The notes beneath the pieces are model-generated. The model was not told where the DNA came from, made no database searches, and was given only the letters and a program-made list of their open reading frames with translations. DNA of 64,000 bases from Talinum fruticosum. Its lineage: Eukaryota > Streptophyta > Magnoliopsida > Caryophyllales > Talinaceae. Of the stretch, positions 34,481 through 46,778 are shown in pieces. The position numbers were made by a program, and so were the translations under genes. Within the stretch, counting starts at the first letter, position 1. Every line of letters begins with the position of its first letter. The stretch lies in contig JAITYX010000104.1 of the NCBI GenBank assembly GCA_021018815.1, forward strand, positions 1 to 64,000. Reading direction: 5' to 3'.

Positions 34481-35722
34481 TTTAAGATGGAGGAGATGGA
34501 GCGATGCGAGTCGAGGTTGGTGGACAAGCGAGTGCGCCTTCGTTGATAAGATCCGGAAGATGTTGACGAGCATGGCGGAGGCAACACCGGGATCTCCGGA
34601 ATGGGGTAAGCTCCGAGTGGCTGACCCGTAACTAGGTCGTCAAGAGGCTCATCCTCGTGGAACTCGGCTGTCGAGGGGTATGCTCAAGCCGACCAGCTCG
34701 CTGCTCGACCATGGTCGGCAGGGTCTTCTCACCCACTCGGACTACCGTTTGGGCTTATCATCTCAGGTTGTGGTTCGGGAGCACCCGGGCCCTCTCGCTG
34801 TCGCTGCTAGTTCTTCTTCCTTCTCTCCTTCCTTAGATGAAGCCGCCTCAACCGCAAGCTCCTCTTCTTCTTCTCGCTTCTTCTTCTTCCCCTTATGAGG
34901 AGGATTTAGCCAGAGTCAAGGATTCTTCGAAGAGTCCGAGTCGACCGGATCCGGAGCCGCCTTAGATCGCCTTTCCCGAAGGAGCTCGATCAGCTCCCTC
35001 TGCTCCTTAACCGGGGCCTTCATCTCGAGAAGCGCATCTTACTGCTCGTCGGATTTGGGATTGGGCGGTTGTCCGGTTAATGGTCATGGACTCGAAGAAC
35101 AGTCTTGAATAACCGGAGGATGTCCTTGAACTCAATGGACACCGAGGAAAGCTTGTCCATGTTAGTAGAGGACAAGGCGGAAGAAAGAATATGAGAAACA
35201 CCTAAGGTGGAGGCACCACCAGGTGGAAGAGGTAGAGGAAGAGGGGATTGAGTCCGAGTCCGAGGCGGAGAAGGTGGCCTCGGTTCGAGCTATGGACCCG
35301 GACACCCGGTTGGGTCTCCTAGTATCCAAACCCAAGGAGTTCCTTTTTGCTAACGATAATGGCAGCCTTAGAAACAGAGTTAGGATCTCGAGGGAAGAGG
35401 AACATTAAACTGTTTGAAGACGAGGGTGAGAAGAGCCCCGAAAGGAAGTGGGGTGGTCTTCTTGTTTCGAGTCCGAGCAGCACAGCTGCCATCCGCTCGA
35501 CTATAGCGGGAAAGAGGTCTACTTCGTAGTCCTCTAGAATGTTGTACAGAGCTTTGAGATGCTTAGAGTTGGGGTTCTCCTTGCTAGAATGCACCGAGAA
35601 GAAGGTTCTCATCAGCGAGAAAACAAAGAAGGCGAGCTTCTAATTTGAGTTGGGTCATAGAGAAGTTTTTCCGTGACCCGAGAATTCTTTAGCGTACTTC
35701 TCAAAGAAATCATCAGCAACCT
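34481..35722 (-). pseudogene. SVE third ORF (broken, N-terminus lost)
   Basis: Pieces correspond to the same protein as at 39240-40762, including NSKHLKALYNILEDYEVDLF (about 35515-35575), RRPPHFLSGLFSPSSSNSL and the Pro/Ser-rich end. The first third is missing at the 35722 junction with RT. Confidence 0.75.
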
Positions 35723-37093
35723 CTTCTAAAATCATTTTTAACCATGAAATTGCTCAATCGTTCATACCATGCTCTAGAAGCTTGTTTAAGACCATAGAGA
35801 GCTTTTTGCAATTTCAAAACATGATTTGGAAATTGTGAGTTTTCAAATCCAGGGGTTGCTCAATATAGACTTCCTCTTCAATGAAACTATTGAGAAAAGC
35901 ACATTTAACATCCATTTCATATAAGTTGATATTGATGCTAGATGCGAAGGCCAATAAGATTCTAATAGCCTTAATTCCGCAACGAGTGCAAAGGTTTGCC
36001 CACAATCAATCCCTTCTTCTTTATTGTAACCTTGAGCCATAAGTCTAGCCTTATTTCGACTACCAACCCACCTTCATCCAGCTTTATTTTTGAAAACCCA
36101 TTTGGTTCCCGTGGACTGGGTGGTCGGAAGGTCGTTTGGTCAAAGTCCACACTTGGTTTCTTTCAAATTAATTGAGTTCCTCTTGCATGGCCTCTACCCA
36201 TTCAGGTTTATTTAGGGCCTCTAGTGCATTTCGAGTTCGGTTAATGATATGAATGTAGTGAATGCACATAGATTTTGAAGAGAGGAACGAGTTCTTACCC
36301 CACTGTTGATGTCGGATATGATGTTTTCTAATGGGTGACTAGAAGCATACTTGAACGGTCTACTGTTCTTTGATTCATTAGATCTATAGGTTGAATTGGT
36401 TAATCCTCACTAGTCCGTTCCGAGTGAGCTTGTTCATCGATTGACCTTCAACATTTTGAGCTGGCTCTTGAGTCGTCTCATTTTGAGTCCGAGTGACTTC
36501 ATTCCGAGTGACATGGATTTGATTCTTGATGAGCTTAATTTCATTAAGATCATCATTTTCGCTGAGCTTCGATTTAAGAATGTTGACTTGGACTTTTCCT
36601 ATTCAATCTCATCAAATACAACGTTGATGCTTTCTTCCACTTTGTTAGTTCTTTTATTGAAAATACGATATGCTTTGCTATGAGATGAACAACCAAGAAA
36701 AATACCTTTATCTCGACCGAGCATCAAACTTGGTTAGGTGATCCTTACCATTGTTATGGACGAAACACTTACATCCAAAGGGTTTGAAGTATGAGATATT
36801 AGGTTTCTTCCCTTTGTAGAGCTTGTATGGAATTTTTTTCAGTATGGGTCAAATGAGGCATCCGTTCAATGTGTAGTTGGTCTGTGTTGATCGCCTCAAG
36901 CAAAGAAATAGTAGGGTAGATTATGTTCAATCATCATTATCCTAGCTATTTCTTCAAGAGTTCGGTTCTTCATTTCCACCACTCGATTTTGTTGAGGAGT
37001 TCTTGGTGTTGAGAAGTTGTGAGAGATGCCATTCTTATCATATAACTCTGTAAATTCCGAGTACTCGAACTCCCTTCTATGGTCGGTTTGAAT
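35723..37093 (-). pseudogene. pol: SVE RT N-terminal part and integrase C-terminal part
   Basis: RT strings: MAQGYNKEEGIDCGQTFALVA (about 35980-36040) and MDVKCAFLNSFIEEEVYIEQP (about 35850-35915). Integrase: EYSEFTELYDKNGISHNFST followed by PRTPQQNRVVEMKNRTLEEI (about 36950-37065), which holds the catalytic Glu region of the DD35E core. It stops exactly where the SVG LTR begins; the continuing integrase bases are at 50222-50286. Confidence 0.88.
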
Positions 37094-38682
37094 TGAAGGT
37101 TTGCTCACGGAGAAGCTAAATCACCATAGAGCGGGGTGAATAGGGTGATGAGGAAATTCGCTTGAGTTAAACATTTCATATGATTCGATGAGAGTGTGAG
37201 TCAAGAATGAACTCGAAAAACACCGACTCAAAAAAAAGTGGAAGTGAATATACATATTGGACTAACTTTAAATCTGATCGAGTCTAGATTGGACTCGTAA
37301 AAGTATCAACTCGAAATTACGTGGAAACCCTCCTAGGGGAGAAAATCACGGACCTTGCTAAGCCAAGCATGAAGTCAAATCTACTATTTTGAATCCACAA
37401 AATACAAAAGAATGACTCAACCAAAGTTGCCCCCTTAGACAACTCCTTACGAGTTTTTCCTAGACTCGAAATTCCCTTATCTAATCTAGTACTTCCTAAC
37501 CGAGATAACCTTTACAGCTAGGTACAACCGAGCTGAGATAACCCTTAAAACTCAGTCAAGGGACCTTACTCTGAAAATAGTAATAAGTGTTTATGACTAA
37601 TTACGAGACCTTACAACTCGGAAAATATTAATTACGAGTTGAAGTTGTAAGTAGAAGATTGAAAATGAATACAAAGACTTCGCTCAAGTATGTGTATTGA
37701 CAGTTGGTTCAATAATCTTCAAGTCTTAAGAGTCAGCTTCTATTTATAAATGACAAAGCGGACTAGCCGTTGTGACCATCTTCAGATCGGAAGTCCTTTA
37801 TGACCGTTGTAGCAGATTTTCTAAGTCACTCGTAAAATATCCGTTGATGTATGTTCGTTAGGCAACGACTCTTAACTCCTTTGGAAGTCCCAAAACCACT
37901 AGCGGTGTCTTGAAAAGTAAGGTGGAAACCACCGTTAAGCTTAGCATTGTAGATTTCCAGCTTTGGAAACGGACAACCCCGACACGATTGTCCGGGGCTA
38001 GATCGTAGATGGAAAAAGCCTTGTTTGTCTGGTGATTTGACGTTTTGAAGCCAGGTTACTTTTGTAAGTCAAAAATAGGATAACCTCGTTTAAATAACCT
38101 ACAAAAGTAAATCAATTTGGTTCTCAAAGTATAAAATACTTTTGTCCAAGATTAGACACCGATAATAAATTAATTAAGATAATTAAGTGCATAATTATCT
38201 CGAGTCGAAAAACGAATGGAATATTTTGAGTCTAATATCCATGAGACTCAAAATCCATCCGATTCGAGTCCAAGAGAGAATCAAGTCAAATAAAGGATAT
38301 CAGACTTGATTTAAACAAAGCAAAGTTCAAACAAAAATATGTTAACTTAGAAGAATGAATTATCAATGTGATTGTTTTTGGAACATGAAGTCGGAGTCTG
38401 CGGTTTTGCAAAATAGAACAAGTGTTTGAACATGCGATAAATCTGAGTATTGTCCGAGTGACTCAAAACAAGTGTGTGAACAGAGTATGCTTTTTGAGTG
38501 AGTCGAATCAAGTGAGAATACATGCAATGATTTCCGTAACATTCGTAAAAGATGACCTATGAATTAGAAAAGTTTCTAAGGCAGACATGAATGACTTGAA
38601 ATCAAAACCTTATTAGAGCGGAATTCTTATACCCGATTCTTTGATGGAAGTCGAAGATGTATATGTAAAGTCCGAGTCTTCA
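37094..38682 (-). repeat. 3' LTR of SVG
   Basis: 1589 bp, from TGAAGGTTTGCTC (plus strand) to GAGTCTTCA. It matches 48637-50221 throughout. TATA-like CATTTATAAATAGAAGC lies near 37738-37752 on the minus strand. Confidence 0.92.
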
Positions 38683-39240
38683 ATCTCCCCTTTTTGATGA
38701 AATGTATTCCATACTTAGACAAAACTTTGTCACCGATATAGATCTAGTTTTTGAATCTTGCTTAGAAAATAAGTTAGTAAGATGTGATAAAATTTAGTTC
38801 TATGAGAGGAAATTTATCTATTATAGCAAATAGATTGAGATTGCACACCAAGAGCTAAAGTATCGGAGCAAGAAAAAAAAATACTTGTAGACAAAACAAT
38901 GATTGGCCATCGATAGCGGGATTATTAATGAAATTCATTAATTCATTTAGGGAGAAGAGAATAACCGAGTATTAGAGCAATGATAGATATAGTTAACATG
39001 TTGAACAAGAAATAGAAACTCGAAATAATTGCATTAAGCATTAAACTCGAAATTATTAATGAAATGCATTAATTCATTAAAGATAAGAAAATCATACAAA
39101 AGAGAGGGTGAGAGAAGCTCCCCTAAATAAGACAACAAATTTTTCTAGCTATTCTCTGCCTTGCCTTTCAAAGAAAAAACAAAAAGAGGAAGAATGTTAT
39201 CAAGTAGATACAAATTTGATGAAAAAAATTGAAAAACAAG
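38683..39240 (-). promoter_or_regulatory. SVG polypurine tracts and 3' noncoding region
   Basis: CAAAAAGGGGAGATTG abuts the LTR. Upstream purine tracts are near 39110-39125 (TTTAGGGGAG) and 39150-39172. No gene. An AT-rich stretch with repeated ATTAATGAAAT and CATTAATTCATT words lies at about 38920-39075. Confidence 0.7.
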
Positions 39241-40762
39241 AGAAGAAAACTAAGAGGGAGGAGATGGAGCGATGCTGGGTTGAAGATGAAGGACGAGTAG
39301 TGCGCCTGCGTTGATAAGATCGAGAAGATGTAGTTGAATGTGGCGGGGGCAGCACTGGGATTTCCGGTATCGGCTTAGTTCCGAGTGGTTGACCCAAAAC
39401 GAGGTCGTCCGGAGGCTCATCCTCCCGGAACTCGACTGCCGCAGGGTGCACTCGGTCCCGACCTACTGCTAACTAACCATGGTCAACAAGGTCTTTTGAC
39501 CCACTCGGACTATTGTCCGAGCCGATCATCTCTGGTTGTGGTTCCGGGGCACTTGTGAGGAAGATTTGGCCGGAGTCGAGGATTCCTCGGAGGTATCCGA
39601 GTTGACGGGTTCCCGAGCCGCCTTGGATCGCCTCTCTTGAAGGAGCTCGATCAGCTCCCTCTCGTCGCCTAACTAGAGCCTTCATCTCGAGTAGCACATC
39701 CTGCTACTCTCGGATTTGGGATTGGGTGCATTTTCGGTTAATGGTCATAAACCGAAGGACGAGTCTTGAATAACCGGAGGGTGTCCTTGAACTCAGTGGA
39801 CACCGAGGACAAGCATGTCCAAGAGAGCAAGTGGACAAGGCGGAAGAGATAACTTGAGAAACACCCGAGGTGGAGGCACCACCAGGTGGAGAAGGTAGAG
39901 AGAGAGAGGAGTTTTCGTCCGAGTCCGAGGAGGAGAAGGTGGCCTCACTCCGAGCTATGGACCCGGACACTCGGTTGGGTTTCTTGGTATCCATACCCAA
40001 GAAGTTCCTTTTCTTCAATGACTATGGCATCCTCGAAACCGCGTTCGGATCCGAGGGAAGACGAACTTTGAATTGTTTGAAAACAAGGGTGAGAAGAGCC
40101 CCGAAAGGAAGAGGGGTGGTCTTCTTGTTACGAGTCCGAGCCGGCACAGCTGCCATTTGCTCCATGATAGTAGGGAAGAGGTCTACTTCGTAGCCCTCTA
40201 GAATATTGAATAGAGCTTTGAGATGCTTGGAGTTGGGGTTCTCCTTGCTAGAATGTTGTGAGAAGAAGGTTTTCATCAAGCAAGAAACACGAAGACGAGC
40301 TTCGACTTTAGTTGGGTAACGGAGAAGTTTTGGCGTGACCCGGGGAATTCATTAGCGTATGTCTCAAAGAAGTTGTCAGCAACCTCGTTGAAAGGTACGG
40401 GGTTGCTGTTTAAGAAAAGAGAAGATACTTTGAAAGGTCGATGGAGGAGGGAAGTATTGATGCAAACGGTGATGTTCCGAACTCATGAGGTGAGAATACC
40501 CTCGGAGCTAGAAAGATGAGTGTAAAACTCGGAGATGAGTTCGGGATACATGAACTTGCTGAAACAAAGAAAATTGTAGACCCCGGTGGATTAGATGTGA
40601 GGCAACCACGAAAGCTTTGTGGTTGGAAAGAATTTATCATCCAAGCACGAAATGCTAGGTGACGAGGAGGTTTGGAAGGAGTAGAGGGACCTTCCCGGCT
40701 TTTTGTGCGAGGCTTCTTGGTGGCGTAATCAAAAAATTAGGGTGAGAACCTCTTTTTGGCAT
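39241..40762 (-). pseudogene. SVG third ORF (env-like position), nearly full length but broken
   Basis: The start is MPKRGSHPNFLITPP at 40762, homologous to 3536. The conserved N-terminal block lies at about 40410-40640 but is frameshifted. SKENPNSKHLKALFNILEGY and EVDLFPTIMEQMAAVPARTR lie at 40130-40265. KKRNFLGMDTKKPNRVSGSI begins the next frame at 40015. The C-terminus at 39200-39451 is Pro/Ser/Arg-rich and includes PEIPVLPPPHSTTSSRSYQR. Intact, it would be about 500 residues. No membrane or secretion signal is seen. The protein's role is unknown. Confidence 0.75.
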
Positions 40763-41406
40763 TTTGGTGTAGAAAAGAGAAAGCGAATGATCTTTCGAGA
40801 GAGATAGAGAGAGAAGGCTCGAAGAAAATAAAAGAGTAGAGGAAGACAGAATCGAGAGCAACAAAGCTTACTTGAGATGTTCTTCACGAAGCTTGAGATC
40901 ACCGAGCGTTGCTTTGATAGTATAGAGCTTGTTCACGAAGATTTAGTCACGCGAGAGAGAGTAAGCGAATGGTAAAGTAACGAAATGAATGAAAATAAGA
41001 GCTATTTATAGAGAAGTAAGCGTCCTTCGATATCCGTTACGATGCAGCTATTCAGCGGTCACCTCTAATCGGTGTGACTATTCTTTCTTCCAACGGTTAC
41101 AATTCCAGCAGTTGTCTCCCAACGGCTAGTTGTCCGATCTCAGCAAGAGAGAGAGACGAAAAAAAATATTTTGAAAAATAAATTCCGACATTCTCCACTT
41201 GTCTAGAGATGATTTCGAAGTTTGATGACCATGTTTTTCTCAAAATCCGAGTCCGACTCAGCTAAGTTTCGAGTGACTCGAAATCGCAATAAAATAACAA
41301 CTCTTAGCTCCATATCAATGGTTAAACCGAACTAATAACTTATTAAAGAAAGTATTCACGCAACACATAATCATGCAGAAAATTTTCACACGTAAAAAAC
41401 ACATAA
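40763..41406 (-). promoter_or_regulatory. SVG spacer between pol and third ORF, with TATA box
   Basis: On the minus strand TTCTCTATAAATAGCTC at about 40996-41012 is a good plant TATA box about 240 bp before the third-ORF ATG. It is conserved in position with 3785 and 28125. CGTCCTTC just downstream and AACGGCTAG upstream are also shared. No coding signal. Confidence 0.5.
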
Positions 41407-42960
41407 TCATGCGTTTAACATACCTAGCTCATTCCTAATAAAGCAAAACCGATCCTCACTAAGTAGCTTAGTAAAGATATCAGCTAATTGAAGATTAGTA
41501 GGAATGAATTCGAGTTCAATATCACCTTTCTCGGAATGGTCTCTTAAGAAATGATACCTGACCTCAATATGTTTTGCCTTTGAGTGCTCGAACTAGATTC
41601 TTGGTGATGTTGATTGCGCTCCGATTATCACACTTGATTGGAATTGATTTGAATGTTAGTCCAAGATCTTTCAAGTGTTGCTTTATCCATAAAATATGAG
41701 CACAAGCATGCCCCAGCTGTAATATACTCATCTTCGGCAGCTTGATAGAGCTACTCGTGTTTTACTTCTTTGAGTGCCAAGATATCGTGGATTGACCCGA
41801 AACCGGCCGGCTCCCGAGGTGCTTTTCCGATCAACTTTGTACCCAATATAATCAGCATTTTAGTATCTAGTGAGAGTTAGTTCCGAGTGACTGGAGTACT
41901 ATAGACCTAAATTCCGAGTCCCTGCAAGATATCTCGAAAATTCTCTTCACCGCAGTGAGATGTGATTCTTTAGGATTAGCTTGAAATCTTGCACATAAAC
42001 AGACACTAAACATTATTTCTGGCCTATTGGAAGTAAGATATACCAAAGATCCAATCATACCTCGATAGATTTGCTGATCTACTTCTTTACCTTTTGCGTC
42101 CGAGTCCAGTTTTATACTCGCTACTCATGGGGGTGGTTGCATGCTTTGCATCTTGAAGTTTGTACTTCTTTAGCAGTTCCTTGGTCTACTTTGATTGATG
42201 GACATATATTCCATCTATGTCTTGCTTGATTTGTAGACCAAGGAAGAAATTGAGTTCTCCCATCATACTCATTTGAAATTCCCGTCTCATTAACTCGGAA
42301 AATTCTCGACACAAAATTTCATTAGTAGCTCCAAAAATTATGTCATCAACATATATCCGAGCAATCGGAAAATCTTTCCCCTTGGTTTTTATAAAGAGAG
42401 TCTTGTCGATCGGACCTCTCGTAAAATCATTTTGAACCAAGAAATTGCTCACTCTTTCATACCAAGCTCTGGGAGCTTGTTTAAGACCATAGAGAGCTTT
42501 TTGCAATTTGAAAACATGATTTGAAAATTTAGAGTTTTTAAATCCAGGGGTTGCTCAACATAGACTTTCTCTTCAAAAAAACATTGAGAAATGCACATTT
42601 CACATCCATTTGATACAATTTGATGTTCATGCTAGTTGAAAATGCCAATAAAATTCTAATGGCTTCAATTCTGCTACGAGTGCAAAGGTTTCCCCATAGT
42701 CAATCCCTTCTTCTTGATTGTAACCTTGAGCCACAAGTCTAGCCTTATTTCGACTACCAACCTACCTTCATCCAGTTTGTTCTTGAAAACCCATTTGTTT
42801 CCTATGATTGGGTGCTTAGAAGGTCGTTTGGTCGGAGTCCAAACTTGGTTTCTTTCAAATTGATTGAGTTCCTCTTGCATGGCCTCTACCCATTCTCGGT
42901 TCATTAAGGGCCTCTAGTGCATTTCCGGGTTTAGTTAATGATATGAATGCTGTGAATGCA
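41407..42960 (-). pseudogene. pol: SVG RNase H and RT
   Basis: RNase H ends in GMLNA with a TGA at 41407-41409 and shows an IKCD.QSAINITKN type core near 41600. RT lies at 42121-42905 and includes QKALYGLKQAPRAWYERVSN, DKTLFIKTKGKDFPIARIYV and the catalytic YVDD at about 42343-42354, then MSMMGELNFFLGLQIKQD. The N-terminal RT with GNKWVFKNKLDEG is at about 42750-42800. Frames break near 42310 and 42530. It continues across the nested LTR at 45117. Confidence 0.9.
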
Positions 42961-45121
42961 TGTTAAGTCGTATTTTATACGTATTTTTAGTAGTTATTGA
43001 GTTTATATTATATAGTTTATTTTATCTAATTTATTCTATTTTGTCTATTTATAGGTAATTATCGAATAAAGTGGGGAAGAGAAGAAAAGTCGTTAAAAGT
43101 GGATTTTTAGCTACCGACAAGCATCCAAGAAAATATATGAAGTCGGTCCATAAATATAATATGTAATAAAATATTTATTTTATGATATTATATTTTAGGA
43201 AATCCTAATTGGAATAGAAAAGGAAACTTAGAAGAGAAGAAAGAGAAATAAACCCTAACTCTTTCACCCTATATATACTACTTATTATCATCATGGAGAG
43301 GGGGACCGAGGAAGCCAGCCACACACAATCACCACCTGCCCTTTGCTGTCCACGGCACCCAGCCGCCTGCACTCGCTGCCCAGCCGGCCTGCACCTGCTG
43401 CGGTCCACCAGTGCAGCCGCCCAGCCACCACTGCTTGCTGCCGCTGCTGCTTGTTCCCGGCTGCATCGTACTCACTGCTGCCGCATCTTGCTGGCCATCG
43501 CTGTCCGCTGCCCGACCAGCCACCATCCATCATCATCTTCTTCATCTTCCCGGGTCAAAGAAACTAATATCGGTAGTATAATTTAGTTTTGTAATTTTTA
43601 TTAGAAAAGATTGAGTTTTTATTGATAGATTAATACTAAAGATGCTAGTTTTATTTAGTTTACATGTTTTAAATTACATTATGTGTGAGTAGTTTTTCTT
43701 ATACTTAGTATAATCTCATTGAAGCCATGTTAAATTATTTATTTTGAAACAAAGTTTTGATTTTTATTGTCTTATTGATTTGATCCATGATTCTATGATA
43801 ATTTGTGTTTAATGTTTATGAATTTATGTCTAATTAATTAGAGTGCACGCTATTTAATTTTATATAAATTCATGTGATAGTTTAGAGGGTTTAAGTACGT
43901 AATTGCTTGATCTTTTAGACATAAGTATCACCCTAGTTAATCATGGATGGCTCATACCCATCTCTTTTAATTAGGAAATTATCATAGATCCTTCTTCAAT
44001 CAATTTGCTAGTAGATTGGTTATTAGGTGCTAGATGATGTTTTTCTAATACTTAATGCTCTAGTTTGATTAAATTCTAGTGCTAGTGCTAGGGTTATCAA
44101 TATTAGTAGGGTTTATATTAGGGCTAGGCCTAAGTAAACTAATAACTAAGGAAAAACGGGGAAGATCCGCTAGTGGTTGTCTTCTACGGTTTAGCTCATG
44201 GGTAGATCAATTTGTGTGTTAATGATAAATAATAATTTGCATGGTGGATATAGATTATACTAAGTGTTTTTATAAATTTGATATCTTTAATAATTACTTG
44301 CTTGCCTTTTAGTTATTTTCTTGAGTTTATTAATTTTTATTCATAAAGTTATAGTCTTTTATTATCAATTTCATTAAACCCCCTAAAGATCAGTATTTTA
44401 GGTTAGTTTTAGTAATTTTATCTTAATTTAACTTTGAGTCATTATATATTTTAATAGTATCGGTATTTTGAGTCAGTTTGTTAGAAATTAGTTTAAAAAT
44501 AGTTTCTCTTGTTATTTTTCGTGTTTTATTTTCTTTTGGGGTTTAGATAGAGTCCTAGTTTGCTGTGATTAAATTTTAGAATTTTTGGAATTAATTTGAT
44601 ATTTTTTCAGATTTAATTCTTGAATTTAATTACTGTAGGTTTTTAATAAAATAAATTCGTAAATTAGATTTTAAATTTTGTTTTTATATTTTTAGGGTCT
44701 GGTTAGGTTTAGAAAATTAGTATTATTATTCTGGGTAATTTTAGTATTTATTTTCGTAATTATTTTAGTGCAGAATTTTACTTATTTAATTTTCTGTTTT
44801 AGAATTTGTTTATTTTCTGCTTTAGTTTTCTGTTTTAATTATTCTAAAAAATATACAAAAATATTTCTGGGTTATTGTAGTTTTATTATTCTGTATAAAT
44901 TATTTATTTAGTTATTAGATAATTTTCTATGAATTTTAGTTATTGATTTTAATTTATATTTTCTATTTTGTTTTTAAGCGTAGTAAATTTAATTAGATTA
45001 AAACTTGCATGTTATTATATCTTTCCTCGTGGATTCGATCCCTACTTGCCCTTGCTATATTGTTTATTATAAGTTTAAATAGTGGTTTAATTTGTTGCTG
45101 TACGACAAGCTCAACAATGCA
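42956..45121. other. 5-bp target site duplication ATGCA around the solo LTR
   Basis: ATGCA at 42956-42960 directly precedes TGTTAAG and ATGCA at 45117-45121 directly follows CTCAACA. Removing one copy and the LTR gives GTGAATGCACATAAATTTTG, which fits the uninterrupted Sirevirus at about 5715-5735. Confidence 0.93.
42961..45116. mobile_element. Solo LTR (2156 bp) of an unrelated LTR retrotransposon
   Basis: The ends TGTTAAG and CTCAACA are TG/CA with short imperfect inverted repeats, and the 5-bp duplication is perfect. No primer-binding site, coding region or second LTR is present, so it is a solo LTR left by LTR-LTR recombination. Near the right end CCTCGTGGATTCGATCCCTAC resembles a word common near the end of Athila/Tat gypsy LTRs, so a gypsy source is likely. 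A TATA-like CCTATATATACTAC at 43268-43281 could be the LTR promoter. The GC-rich block at 43290-43560 is unusual against the AT-rich rest. Orientation is probably plus. Confidence 0.9.
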
Positions 45122-46778
45122 CATAAATTTTGAAGAGAGGAACGAGTTCTTACCCCACTGTTGATGTCGGATATGATGTTTTCTAGAGGGTGGCTAGAAG
45201 CATACTTGAAAGCTCTACCTGTTCCTTGGTTCACCAGATGTGTAGGTTGAATTGGTTGATCTGCGAAGTCTGTTTTGAGTGAGCTTGTTCATCAGATTGT
45301 TCTTCAACATTCCGAGTTGGTTCGTGAGTTGTCTCATTCGAATCACTTCGTTACGAGTGACTTCATTCGAGTGACATGGATTTGATTCTTGATGAGCTCA
45401 TTTTCATCACGATCATCGTCTCTGCTGAGCTTTAGGTCCGAGAATGATGACTCACTTGGTTTTTCCTGTTCAATCTCATCAAACACAACGTGGATGCTTT
45501 CTTCCACTTTGTTAGTTCTTTTATTGAAATTGTGATAAGCTTTGCTATGAGATGAATAACCAAGAAAAATACCTTTATTTGACCGAGCAACAAACTTGGT
45601 GAGGTGATCCTTACCATTGTTGTGAACAAAGCACTTACATCTAAAGGGTCCGAAGTATGAAATATTGGGTTTCTTCCCTTTGTAGAGTTCGTATGGAGTT
45701 TTCTTCGGGATGGGTTTGATGAGGCATCTGTTCAACGTGTAGTTAGTCTGTGTTGATCGCCTCAGCCTAGAAATAGTAGGGTAAGTTGTGTTCAATCATT
45801 ATAGTCCTTGCTATTTCTTCAAGAGTTATGTTCTTTCTCTCCACCACTCCATTTTGTTTAGGAGTTCTTGGTGCTGAGAAGTTGTGAGAGATGCCATTCT
45901 TATCACAAAACTCGAAAACTACGAGTAGTCAAATTCGCTTCCATGGTCGGTTCAAATTCTCTTGATCCGAGTCCGAGACTCAACTTGGATCTTCCTGCAG
46001 AGCTTGTTGAACTCTTTGAAGGCTTCATTTTTATACTTGAAAAAACATAACCAGGTAAATCGTGAGTAATCATCAACAATAACAAGCATATATGATTGAC
46101 TTGCGAGACTCTTGATAGGGATTTCACCACATAAATACATATGCAACATTTCAAGCACCTTGGATGTGGAAACAGGTTTCGAGGATTTGAGGGATGATCG
46201 ACTTGTTTCCCTTTTATGCATGCTTCACAAATTTTATCTTTCTTAAATGCACAATTAGGCAAACCTTTGACTAAACCATGGGTTGCAAGTTGATTAATGG
46301 TGTGCATGCTAACATAACCTAGTCTATGATGCTATGCCCATGAACCATCATGAAGAGATGCTTTTAAATAAGATATGTTCGACTCGGGTCAGAAAGGGGA
46401 ATAGTGTAAGTGTTATCCGATCTCTTACCCGAGAGCTTAATCTCTTTGGTAGCATTATCGAAATATAGCAATTGGTCCGAGTGAATCTTACCTCTTGACC
46501 TTTATCACATAGTTGAGAGATGCTTAGCAAGTTATACTTTAACCCTTTGACAAGGTATACTTGGGCTGACCAGATTGCTTCCTTTCCCTATCTTGCCAAT
46601 CCCAATTATCTTGTCTTTTCTATCATCCCCAAATGTGACTTTTCCTCCTTTGTAGTCCTCTAACTCAGAAAAGAGTCTTGAATCTCTTGGCATGTGGCGT
46701 GAGCATCCACTGTCTAGGTACCAATGCCCTTTTGTTCTTTTCGAGTCACCTGCAAGTCAGAAACAAACTAACCCTTCT
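45117..46778 (-). pseudogene. pol: SVG integrase, protease and RT linker
   Basis: The linker joins RT at 45117-45400. The integrase C-terminal part at 45343-45795 is open for 150 codons and contains KKTPYELYKGKKPNISYFGP, then FRCKCFVHNNGKDHLTKFVA, then GIFLGYSSHSKAYHNFN, the GKGY-like copia tail. The core and zinc finger lie at 45903-46307, with CAFKKDKICEACIKGKQ and VIVDDYSRFTW. The protease motif WYLDSGCSRHMPRDS is at about 46675-46722. Frames break near 45840, 46200 and 46400. Together with RT this copy has every catalytic domain, but not in one frame. Confidence 0.9.

Larger units (their letters stand above)
32390..37093 (-). mobile_element. Sirevirus SVE, left part
   Basis: Complete 3' LTR, noncoding region, third ORF, then RT and integrase pieces. 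RNase H, the end of RT and the start of the third ORF are deleted at about 35722, where both parents share ACCTC. SVG inserted into its integrase at 37093; the integrase resumes at 50222. Confidence 0.82.

Noticed and set aside
34680..34898. Plus-strand Ser-rich frame
   Set aside because: It is antisense to the SVE third ORF Pro/Ser-rich tail.
43293..43586. GC-rich open frames on both strands within the solo LTR
   Set aside because: They lie inside a well-bounded LTR, both strands are open because of GC-rich low-complexity sequence, and the Cys/His/Pro/Ala-rich product matches no family I know.
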